Shown here: positions 16,950 through 24,726 of the stretch, one piece after another | How positions within the stretch are numbered: position 1 is the stretch's first letter | How the letters are laid out: every line of letters begins with the position of its first letter | Origin: CALECP01 sp964389925 | GTDB taxonomy: Bacteria; Chloroflexota; Anaerolineae; Promineifilales; Promineifilaceae | Assembly (NCBI GenBank): GCA_964389925.1 | Contig: CAYMGE010000003.1 | Coordinates: forward strand, 1-64,000 | Reading direction: 5' to 3' | Length of the DNA: 64,000 nt | Made by a program: the position numbers and the translations under genes | Notes under the pieces: model-generated | Databases searched by the model: none | The model's input: the letters and a program-made list of their open reading frames with translations, nothing else | Told to the model about the DNA's origin: nothing

Positions 16950-18365
16950 ATGCGCGATTTATCCCCTATTACACGACGACAATTTTTGCGATATTGCATG
17001 GCAGGTGGTGGTTATCTGCTGTTATCAGGCTGTCGCGTGCCAACGCCGACTCCTACTTTTGAGCCAACGCCTAGCATGACCATTGTGGCGACACCAAGTG
17101 AAACGCCATCTTTAACCCCAACTAACACACCACGCATCTCACCAACACCGCCACCGTCGCTCACATCGCGCCCAACCTTAACGCCGCTGGTGCCGACAGC
17201 CACCCCTACAGATGATCGACTGACCGTCTATTTGCCAGCCGTCAGCCATGTTGAGAGCGAAGCATATCCCGTCATCCAGCCGACGCAGCCCTTGCCAACA
17301 CGGCGACCACCGGCAACCAATACAGTCGTCGTTGCCCAAGCCCCGCCGACAGCTGTCCCGCCTCCCACAAACACGCCTGTTATCATTCCGTCACCGACCC
17401 AACTGCTGCCTACTCAGCAGCCCACGGCACGACCACCTCAACCGACAAACACACCATTTGTCGCGCCACTGCCCACGCTGACACCAACTACTCGGCCGAC
17501 AGTCACCCCAACCCCGTTGCCATGCCTCACGCCCGTTGCGCCACCACCAGAGGTTGCGCCGCCGTTTATTGGTCTGCACGCCTCGGCCGATCCCATCATC
17601 TCACATCAGGAACGCTGTACGTTTCTCGATTTGCGACCGAGTCTGATCAAGATCATGACTTTTCATCCACCGTCAGATATTGTGCCATTGGCGGGGTCGC
17701 AGCCACAGGCACGCTGGATCGTGCGAGCGTTTTTAGAGTTTGGGGGGCGCAACGTTTCCCCTGCAAACTTTGTCGAATGGACGCTGGGGGACATGGTGCG
17801 GACAGTCAACGTGCTGACAGGGCGCGACATCACAATTGAGCTACACAACGAGCCAAATTTGGTTGCGGAAGGGTGGCAGGCGACGTGGGCAGATGGCAAT
17901 GCGTTTGCGACTTGGTGGCTGGAGGTATTGGCACAGTATCGGGCGGCACTGCCGGGCGCACGCTACCTCTATCCGGGGCTCTCTCCCGGCGGTGATGTCG
18001 GTGGCATTCGGCGCGATCACTTTGCCTTTTTGGAGGAGAGTCGAGCGGCGGTTGAGGCGGCCGATGGACTCGGCTTACATCTTTATTGGGCGGGAAATTA
18101 TCCAATGTCGCAAGCATTAGGTGTGCTAGATGAAACGATTGCACGCTTTCCCAACAAACCCATTTGGATTACAGAGGCAAGTTACAATGCAGGTGGCATC
18201 AGCGATGAGGAGCGGGCGCGGCAATATCTGGCTTTTTTTAATGAGCTAAGAGCGCGACCAGCCGTACAGGGGGTGACATTTTTTGTTGCCTCGGCGAGTA
18301 ATGTGGCGTTCTCAGATGAGACATGGGTTGGGCGCGGTATCGCAAAACTTCTGGGAAATCGGTAG
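16950..18365 (+). CDS. Tat-type lipoprotein with Pro/Thr stalk and GH-A-like barrel (paralogue 3)
   Basis: 471 aa from ATG 16950. The N terminus carries a twin-arginine motif TRRQFLR (residues 8-14) followed by hydrophobic GGGYLLLSGC, a lipobox at Cys28, so it should be exported folded and lipidated. Residues about 30-190 are a Pro/Thr-rich stalk. The C-terminal domain is a TIM-barrel like the two lipoproteins at 8.8-11.3 kb: IELHNEPNL (acid/base Glu) and IWITEASYN (nucleophile Glu). Substrate unknown. TATAAG at 16934-16939 suggests a very short or absent leader. Confidence 0.75.
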   Translation: MRDLSPITRRQFLRYCMAGGGYLLLSGCRVPTPTPTFEPTPSMTIVATPSETPSLTPTNTPRISPTPPPSLTSRPTLTPLVPTATPTDDRLTVYLPAVSHVESEAYPVIQPTQPLPTRRPPATNTVVVAQAPPTAVPPPTNTPVIIPSPTQLLPTQQPTARPPQPTNTPFVAPLPTLTPTTRPTVTPTPLPCLTPVAPPPEVAPPFIGLHASADPIISHQERCTFLDLRPSLIKIMTFHPPSDIVPLAGSQPQARWIVRAFLEFGGRNVSPANFVEWTLGDMVRTVNVLTGRDITIELHNEPNLVAEGWQATWADGNAFATWWLEVLAQYRAALPGARYLYPGLSPGGDVGGIRRDHFAFLEESRAAVEAADGLGLHLYWAGNYPMSQALGVLDETIARFPNKPIWITEASYNAGGISDEERARQYLAFFNELRARPAVQGVTFFVASASNVAFSDETWVGRGIAKLLGNR

Positions 18366-18380
18366 AATACGAAGAATCGA

Positions 18381-18430
18381 GTGGTAAGTGGAGAGTGATT
18401 GGTTCTAATCGCTAATCACTTACCACTTAC
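18381..18430. repeat. heptamer-repeat hairpin
   Basis: Seven consecutive 7-bp units: GTGGTAA, GTGGAGA, GTGATTG, GTTCTAA, TCGCTAA, TCACTTA, CCACTTA. A perfect 11-bp outer stem pairs 18380-18390 with 18417-18427. It lies between the lipoprotein gene and greA, just before the greA ribosome-binding site. Confidence 0.7.
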
Positions 18431-18446
18431 ATTTTGGAGTGTAGTT

Positions 18447-18920
18447 ATGATTAATGAAATGACTTATGTAACGGCCGAGGGGCTGGCAAAATTAAAAGAA
18501 GAATTACGCGAACGCAAAGAAGTAAAGCGCGTTGAAATTGCAGATCGACTAGACAAGGCGATCAAAATGGGCGATCTAAAAGAGAATGCCGACTATCATG
18601 TTGCCAAAGAGGATCAGGCGTTTAATGAGGGACGCATCCAGCAGCTACAGGATGCGGTTCTCAGTGCAGTTGTCATCAAAGAGCGTAAAGCGGGTAAAAC
18701 AGTACGCATTGGCAACACGGTCACCATTGCTGAAGAAGGATACGAGGATGAAGAGGAAGAATATCGCATCGTCGGGGCGCGTGAGGCTGACCCCAGCGCA
18801 GGCTTCATCTCGAATGAGTCACCGATTGGTAGGGCCTTGATTGGGTCGAAAATTGGAGAGGTTGTAGCGGCCGATACGCCTGGCGGGATTATGCGCTTCA
18901 AAATTCTGAAAGTCAGCTAG
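18447..18920 (+). CDS. greA: transcription elongation factor GreA
   Basis: 157 aa, the normal GreA length. The N-terminal coiled coil (GLAKLKEELRERKEVKRVEI, then GDLKENADYHVAKEDQ with the acidic tip that stimulates RNA polymerase cleavage) precedes an FKBP-like domain ending ISNESPIGRALIGSKIGEVV. It rescues backtracked RNA polymerase. ATG 18447 is selected because GGAG lies 7 bases before it; the frame extends upstream to 18399 into the heptamer hairpin, which is non-coding. Confidence 0.95.
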   Translation: MINEMTYVTAEGLAKLKEELRERKEVKRVEIADRLDKAIKMGDLKENADYHVAKEDQAFNEGRIQQLQDAVLSAVVIKERKAGKTVRIGNTVTIAEEGYEDEEEEYRIVGAREADPSAGFISNESPIGRALIGSKIGEVVAADTPGGIMRFKILKVS

Positions 18921-18968
18921 TGGATAGCCTCGCTAAAATTCGCCGCATCATCAAAGGAGTATTGGGAG

Positions 18969-19181
18969 TTGGAACTCCCGATACGTCTCTGTAAAAAGAT
19001 GAAGGTACTACCGATTGCAGAAGGGCATAAATGGCTCTATGAGCTACACAGTTATAATGATGAACCTATTGTGCTTGAATACGAAAAGGCAAGCATCGCC
19101 TTGCCCTCAGAGAAAGAGTCCAACTCTTGGCAAGAGACGTTAAGATTTATCAGCAATTCCAAATATGACCAAATTTCGTGA
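18969..19181 (+). CDS. small hypothetical protein (weak)
   Basis: 70 codons from TTG 18969 with AAGGAG nine bases upstream; a shorter version starts at ATG 18999. No family recognised. The region 18921-19573 otherwise looks decayed (see 19307-19510), so this may be a remnant. A perfect palindrome GGGAGTTGGAACTCCC spans the proposed start (18964-18979). Confidence 0.3.
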   Translation: MELPIRLCKKMKVLPIAEGHKWLYELHSYNDEPIVLEYEKASIALPSEKESNSWQETLRFISNSKYDQIS

Positions 19182-19306
19182 CGCAATCCCTAGAATACCT
19201 ACTTTTGGGCGGCATTGCGGATAAAAGCATCAGTAAAATGTAATGGTGGCAAAACTGTACAAAGAGGATGTTTGCCAATGGCGACCCAGCCGAAAACAGC
19301 AATTCA

Positions 19307-19510
19307 TCAAGCGTTTGGAAGTTTGTACGACCCACCCGCTACTATCGCCTCATCATCGAGCATGTAACCATCTGGCACGTTGGCTGGTATGACAAAATCG
19401 GGGTTTACAGCCAGCGCATCAGCGAGCGATACAGCTTCTGGCATCAGCATTCCCATGCCAATGCCCGCGATTTCGCCTTTTACTCAAATGAAATTTGGAT
19501 TTTCGTTCAT
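19307..19510 (-). pseudogene. remnant ORF with an in-frame TGA
   Basis: Reading from ATG 19510, eight codons are followed by TGA (19486-19484), then 58 codons of protein-like sequence, including GEIAGIGMGMLMPEAVSLAD and VIPANVPDGYMLDDEAIVAG, to a stop at 19307. Composition and codon use look coding. The phrase PANVPDGYMLDD faintly resembles the Pro-x-Gly-Tyr element of DUF4367-like extracytoplasmic domains, but that is a weak similarity. Best explained as the 3' end of a dead gene; a short intact peptide starting at ATG 19456 is an alternative. Confidence 0.45.
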
Positions 19511-19573
19511 ATAAGGTCATCCGTCACAAGTTAAGAAAAAAAGGGAAAAGCTAACCTGTGGGTCTCTGAAGTT

Positions 19574-21481
19574 TTATGGGTTCGTAGATGCAAACTGAAG
19601 CCGTTCTTCTTCCATTTCCGCAATTGCCCGTGCGACATTTTCGATTGCGACACGCTGTTTGCGATAGAAATCGGAATCACTCATAACGAGGCGAGGTGTG
19701 ACCTCGCGCACCTTGTTCCCCTTGACAAAGCGCAAATCTAAAATGTTGTAAAGCAGCCACTCAGTGCGTGTGAGCGATTGTTCACCCTCTGGTCGTTGAC
19801 GCTCAATCGCTTTTTTTAGAATCTCTTTTAATCCCTGAACGACATTCCCGTCGTGATCCTCTGCTTCATCCTGCACAATTTCAAGATCGAGCAGCGGGCT
19901 TTTTGTCAGCTTGGGGCCGCCCCAAAGATGATCGAGTGCGTCTTTGACCATTTTCGTATAGCTGGGACTGTCAAGAATAGGGCTACTGGGCGGTTGCGTA
20001 GGGGCTGTGTCTTCTAGGAGAACCGCACCGCTAAATGTTGTCGCGCCACGCAGCTTTTGGAGGGCGGTGAGGGCTGGAAGGAGACCTTCAACGGCCGCAA
20101 AAACGCTCTGTTGCAAAAGTTGATCCTCAAGTGCAGTGCTAGCTTGGAGGACAATTCGCTCGATTATCGCTTTCTCATCCTGACTGTAAACGTGGCCGTC
20201 TTCCTCAATTGTGATACCAAGAACGCCAACCAGCACGCTGTCTTGGCGCGTGTAAAGTGGATAAATCCGGTAATTTTCCCAGCGTATCTGGTTCTCGTTG
20301 TTGTTCTGCTGGATAAAAATGGTGGGGTCAGGGAGTTGTGTTGGTTGGGGGGGATCGGCCGAACTAACAAACGCCTCCATCTCCACTGTTTCACCATTGA
20401 TACTCGCCACAAATGCACTGGGCGCACGTAGCACGTCGCAACCGGCCGCCAACAGGCTGCTCAAAAATTGGCTCATGTCCTGCCGCGTGATGAGCCGTTC
20501 GCTCAATGCTTGAATACGGCGCACGTCTGGCTCATTGTTGAATGCCAACACGCGCTCGATCTGCTGCTTATACGCATGAATTGCCCACTCAACGAGCATC
20601 ACTGTGCCGACCGTTGTGGCGGCCGCGCCCGTCGTTGCGTCTAGCCCTAGAAATGAGCCTGTCTGGATGGTCAGCACGTAGACCAGCAGAACGATACTTG
20701 CCGTCATTGGCACACGCGCCATAAATTTGAGCAGCTTGACGCGCACAACACGATTTGAGCTAACCGAGCCAAGATAGACGATATTTGAAGTCAATTGTGA
20801 GAACATAAAGCCCACGGTGAGATTGCCAAGAATTAGCAGCAGCCATGCCCATGCAGGCACACGCGCCATTGACGTGCGAGAGAGAGCGAGATAGGGAAAG
20901 ACACTCAGCGGAGCAGCCATAATGACGAGCAAAATGGTTCCGATGCGACGGCGCGTTGTGCGCGTGATGCTGCGTTGGTAGGCACGCAGAACATTGTAGA
21001 TACTTGCCACGCTAACGACCCAGAAATAGACGGCAAAAGCATAAAAACCTGAACTCGCACGCAGATGAAAGGCGTTGGGCGTTTCGATGACGGCATTGAC
21101 GATCAGATCGGTTGAGATAACGAGGAGGAAAAAGAGGAAGCTGAGCGTGTAGCAGACAAATTCAATCGTGCGGCGGCGCGTTGAGCGGCTGCCTGTGGTG
21201 ACGAGGAGTGCATCGGAAAAATGGAACTGAATCGCGGGGACAAAGGTAATGCCGAGCCATTTGACGTTGAGCCAATTTTCGGCCGATCCCACCAATCTCA
21301 CCCGACTGACCAACAACTCTGTCAAAAAGACGACGACAACCGCCGCTAATAGCAGACTATACGTGCGCGAAACGCGATTTTCGCGCACGTATGGCAAATT
21401 GTAAAGTACCACCGCTGTGCCAAAAATGACGATGATCGCTTGGATAATATCATTCGCAAGCGCGAGAAAATCGGTCAACAT
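19574..21481 (-). CDS. polytopic membrane sensor with GAF-like domain, no kinase
   Basis: 635 aa. About ten hydrophobic helices occupy residues 5-300, the first seven resembling the N-terminal 7TM module of histidine-kinase receptors. A cytoplasmic part follows: a linker helix (QIERVLAFNNEPDVRRIQAL), then a GAF-like domain (LAAGCDVLRAPSAFVASING through GVLGITIEEDG) and a helical tail. No histidine-kinase, GGDEF or phosphatase motif is visible, so it probably senses a membrane or extracellular cue and signals by protein contact. It ends the ftsH-side gene string: 24 bp separate it from ftsH upstream on the same strand. Function inferred only from architecture. Confidence 0.6.
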   Translation of the reverse strand: MLTDFLALANDIIQAIIVIFGTAVVLYNLPYVRENRVSRTYSLLLAAVVVVFLTELLVSRVRLVGSAENWLNVKWLGITFVPAIQFHFSDALLVTTGSRSTRRRTIEFVCYTLSFLFFLLVISTDLIVNAVIETPNAFHLRASSGFYAFAVYFWVVSVASIYNVLRAYQRSITRTTRRRIGTILLVIMAAPLSVFPYLALSRTSMARVPAWAWLLLILGNLTVGFMFSQLTSNIVYLGSVSSNRVVRVKLLKFMARVPMTASIVLLVYVLTIQTGSFLGLDATTGAAATTVGTVMLVEWAIHAYKQQIERVLAFNNEPDVRRIQALSERLITRQDMSQFLSSLLAAGCDVLRAPSAFVASINGETVEMEAFVSSADPPQPTQLPDPTIFIQQNNNENQIRWENYRIYPLYTRQDSVLVGVLGITIEEDGHVYSQDEKAIIERIVLQASTALEDQLLQQSVFAAVEGLLPALTALQKLRGATTFSGAVLLEDTAPTQPPSSPILDSPSYTKMVKDALDHLWGGPKLTKSPLLDLEIVQDEAEDHDGNVVQGLKEILKKAIERQRPEGEQSLTRTEWLLYNILDLRFVKGNKVREVTPRLVMSDSDFYRKQRVAIENVARAIAEMEEERLQFASTNP

Positions 21482-21505
21482 GCCAGTAAATCGTCTTGGT
21501 TGTCG

Positions 21506-23347
21506 CTAGCTGTTTATGATTTGCTGACTGCTCCCAACCACTCCATTCACCAATGCTTGAAACTCTTCTGCATCGAGCGTCTCTTTTTCGATCAACGTCT
21601 GTGAAACGAGGTCTAAGACATCGCGGTGTTTCGTCAACACGTCGTATGCTATCTGGTATGATTCATCGATTAGGGCGCGAACTTCACGATCGATCTCTTC
21701 AGCGAGCGCATCTGAATAGTTGCGCTGTTCGCTGATCTCGCGCCCCAAAAAGACCATTTCCTGCCGTTCACCATACGTTCGCAAACCGAGCTTGTCGCTC
21801 ATCCCCCACTGTGTCACCATCGCTCGCGCAATGCGTGTCACTTGCCCCAAATCGTTGCTTGCGCCCGTCGTGACATCGCCAAAAGTTAGTTCCTCGGCGA
21901 TACGCCCGCCTAACGCCATCGCCATTTGCGCTTTAAGCCGATTGACCGTCTTATACTGTTGATCGTCTTCTAAAAACCACGTCACACCACCCGCCGGCCC
22001 ACGCGGCACGATGGTTACCTTACGCAGCGCGAGCGCGTGCGGCACAAAATGGGCGACAATGGCATGGCCTGCCTCATGATAGGCCGTTATCTCTTTGTCC
22101 TCGTCTGTCATAATGCGGCTACGACGTTCGGGGCCGAGCTGGACACGCTCAATCGCTTCGTGGAATTCGGACATTCCGATATTCGGCCGATCCCGTCGCG
22201 CCGCCAACAACGCCGCCTCGTTGACCGTATTTTCAATATCTGCCCCCGCAAAGCCCGGTGTCGCCTTTGCCAACACAGTCACATCGACTCGTTGCGAAAC
22301 AGGCTTGCCACGCATGTGAACGTTAAAGATGCGTTCCCGGCCTTTCACATCGGGGCGATCTACCGTTACGCGCCGATCAAAACGACCCGGACGTAGCAAC
22401 GCGGGATCGAGAATATCGGGACGATTGGTAGCCGCCAGCATGATGATGTGTGTGTCGGTTGAAAAGCCGTCCATCTCGACGAGAATTTGGTTGAGCGTCT
22501 GTTCGCGCTCATCATGACCACCGCCGAGACCTGCGCCACGCTGTCGGCCGACGGCATCAATTTCATCAATAAAAATAATACAAGGGCTATGCCGTTTTGC
22601 TTGGTCAAACAGATCGCGCACACGTGAAGCCCCCACCCCGACAAACATTTCGACAAATTCAGACCCCGCAATTGAGAAAAACGGAACCCCCGCCTCGCCC
22701 GAAACGGCCTTCGCTAGCAGCGTCTTACCTGTTCCGGGAGGGCCGATTAGCAGCACGCCTTTGGGAATCCGCGCGCCAAAGCTGACAAATTTATCGGGCG
22801 TTCGCAAAAACTCGACGATCTCTGCCAACTCCTCCTTTGCCTCTTCAACCCCTGCCACATCGGCAAACGTCACGGTTGGCGTTTCACCCGTAAACAGGCG
22901 GGCGCGGCTTTTGCCAAATTGTGCGACCTGACTGCCCCCTGCTTGCGATTGACGCATGTAAAAGTAGTAGAAAAAGCCAATCAGCAACGCTATCGGAAGT
23001 AGCGAGAACAAGACGGCACCAACCCCGGCCCAGCGTCCCGGTCGCTCATAGTTGATCTCAACCGTCGTTGGGTCAACGCCATAGGTGACGAGCAGTTCCT
23101 CTAGTGAACTCGCGCCGCTGATCCGCGAGCGTCGCACCTCACCGCTCTCAAACGTGACGATGAGTTGGCGACCATCGCTATCAACTGCGATCTCATCGAC
23201 CGAGTTATTGTTGATTGCATTTGCGAGTCTGCTAATTGGAATGTCAGAGACAGGCTGGGGTGCACTATTATATGACCACAGCACCGAAATAAAAGCACTA
23301 GCAAGCATTAAATAAAATAAATAGCGGAAGATAAGTGAGCGATCCAA
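21506..23347 (-). CDS. ftsH: ATP-dependent zinc metalloprotease FtsH
   Basis: 613 aa. Two membrane helices (about 8-25 and 108-130) flank a small extracytoplasmic domain; the AAA+ module has Walker A GPPGTGKT (202-209), Walker B with Asp261-Glu262, and the second region of homology RPGRFDR (319-325); the protease domain carries HEAGH (424-428). FtsH degrades unfolded or regulatory membrane and cytosolic proteins. The start is TTG 23347 with GAGGA 9 bases upstream. It lies between a Ser/Thr kinase gene and the membrane sensor gene on the same strand; the tight spacing to the sensor suggests co-expression. Confidence 0.97.
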   Translation of the reverse strand: MDRSLIFRYLFYLMLASAFISVLWSYNSAPQPVSDIPISRLANAINNNSVDEIAVDSDGRQLIVTFESGEVRRSRISGASSLEELLVTYGVDPTTVEINYERPGRWAGVGAVLFSLLPIALLIGFFYYFYMRQSQAGGSQVAQFGKSRARLFTGETPTVTFADVAGVEEAKEELAEIVEFLRTPDKFVSFGARIPKGVLLIGPPGTGKTLLAKAVSGEAGVPFFSIAGSEFVEMFVGVGASRVRDLFDQAKRHSPCIIFIDEIDAVGRQRGAGLGGGHDEREQTLNQILVEMDGFSTDTHIIMLAATNRPDILDPALLRPGRFDRRVTVDRPDVKGRERIFNVHMRGKPVSQRVDVTVLAKATPGFAGADIENTVNEAALLAARRDRPNIGMSEFHEAIERVQLGPERRSRIMTDEDKEITAYHEAGHAIVAHFVPHALALRKVTIVPRGPAGGVTWFLEDDQQYKTVNRLKAQMAMALGGRIAEELTFGDVTTGASNDLGQVTRIARAMVTQWGMSDKLGLRTYGERQEMVFLGREISEQRNYSDALAEEIDREVRALIDESYQIAYDVLTKHRDVLDLVSQTLIEKETLDAEEFQALVNGVVGSSQQIINS

Positions 23348-23403
23348 AGTTTGTCCTCAGTTGCTAGTTGCTTGCTGGTATAAGCATAAACTTGCAACTT
23401 TTT

Positions 23404-24513
23404 CTAAGATGTCCACGCTAAATAAACGGCCCACCAGAGGGGAATCAGACCCACGAGCGCAAAAAATGCAATTAGGCCAAGTGTGACAGCGACCCAATCC
23501 AAAGCGGGCTGTGATGGTGTCACGGGAGATATGCCGCGTGGAGGCGTTTCTTCACCGATCAAAATCGGCCGCATTCCCGTCGGCGTATCATCATCTAACT
23601 CATCACTAGGGAGTGGATTGTAGAACTGTGTGCTTTGTTCTCGTGGCACAAAAAATGAGCCAGTTTCTTCGAGACCCTGATTGCGATAGGTGGAGAGAAT
23701 TCGGCCGAATTGCCCCGCCGTTCGATAGCGCAGCATTGGCTCTTTCAACAAAACCTTTAGAACGATCTCTTCAAGTTGCGGTGGCACGTTGGGGTTGATT
23801 TCTGAAGGGTGTGGCGGCGGCTCTTGAATGTGCTTGAGCGCAATCGCCGTGTGATTTTCACCCGTGAATGGCAAATTGCCTGTCAACATCTCAAATAAAA
23901 TGATCCCAACCGAATAAACGTCGGAGGCAGGGGTTGCTTTTTTGCCACGCGCCTGCTCTGGTGCAAAGTATTGGGGTGTTCCCCAGACAAGCTCCTGTTT
24001 GACAGAGACGGTCGCCTCGCTCATGGCGCGTGCAATTCCGAAGTCAGTCACCTTGACCCGTTCATCACGTGTCACCATCACATTTTGGGGTTTTACATCA
24101 CAGTGTACTAGCCCAGCACGATGAGCATATCCCAACCCCGCGCAAATCTGAATAGCGAGATCGAGCGTGCGCTCAATCGACATCGGCATGTTGGGTGGTT
24201 GATTGCGAATAATTTGCTTTAGTGTCAGCCCTTCGACAAACTCCATCACAATATAGTGACTGTCGCCATCTTGCCCGATGTCATGCACGGTCACGATGTT
24301 AGGATGGGCAAGATTGGCAACGGCTTTTGCCTCTTGGTGAAATTTGGCGAGGAATGTCTCATCGCCGGTCAAGCCCGGATGTAGCAGCTTGATCGCAACT
24401 GTTCGGCCGAGAATCGTATCTTGCGCTCGGTAAACTGCCGCCATGCCACCACTCCCCACCTTGTCGATTAGGCGATAGCGGCCGTTGAGTAATTGTTGCG
24501 CCCCAGTTGTCAT
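23404..24513 (-). CDS. membrane-anchored Ser/Thr protein kinase (PknB-like)
   Basis: 369 aa from ATG 24513. Hanks kinase domain: glycine loop KVGSGGMAAVYRA, catalytic Lys in VAIKLLHPG, HCDVKPQNVMV catalytic loop, DFG as TDFGIA, and APEQARG. The loop has HCD where most kinases have HRD, so activation may not need activation-loop phosphorylation (non-RD type). A juxtamembrane linker leads to one membrane helix near the C terminus, and no PASTA sensor follows. The -10-like TACAAT overlaps an upstream ATG (24522) and lies 7 bases from ATG 24513, supporting the latter as a leaderless start. Confidence 0.88.
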   Translation of the reverse strand: MTTGAQQLLNGRYRLIDKVGSGGMAAVYRAQDTILGRTVAIKLLHPGLTGDETFLAKFHQEAKAVANLAHPNIVTVHDIGQDGDSHYIVMEFVEGLTLKQIIRNQPPNMPMSIERTLDLAIQICAGLGYAHRAGLVHCDVKPQNVMVTRDERVKVTDFGIARAMSEATVSVKQELVWGTPQYFAPEQARGKKATPASDVYSVGIILFEMLTGNLPFTGENHTAIALKHIQEPPPHPSEINPNVPPQLEEIVLKVLLKEPMLRYRTAGQFGRILSTYRNQGLEETGSFFVPREQSTQFYNPLPSDELDDDTPTGMRPILIGEETPPRGISPVTPSQPALDWVAVTLGLIAFFALVGLIPLWWAVYLAWTS

Positions 24514-24520
24514 GAATGGC

Positions 24521-24526
24521 ATTGTA
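24521..24526 (-). promoter_or_regulatory. -10 box of a leaderless kinase transcript
   Basis: Minus-strand TACAAT ends 7 bases before ATG 24513; the box includes the AT of an alternative ATG at 24522, which would be lost from the mRNA. The same arrangement is seen at lspA. Confidence 0.4.
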
Positions 24527-24726
24527 ACATAACGATTGGTCTGATGGCAGCGTGTTCCACGCTCTTTATACAAAGCTGACTCGCAAAATTGTTGCGCGGA
24601 CTTCTCTCACATGGACAGACTGAAACCCGTTCAATTGATGATGATGCCCAACGCGATCAAGTGACCGCCCATGCTAGGCGTACTAGAAGAACGAAAGTCC
24701 TCAGAAGAGCTTCGTTCTCGATGAGA

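Noticed and set aside
19484..19486. Selenocysteine or recoded TGA
   Set aside because: No SECIS-like hairpin was recognised next to it, and other genes in the window end normally at TGA; a dead gene is simpler.
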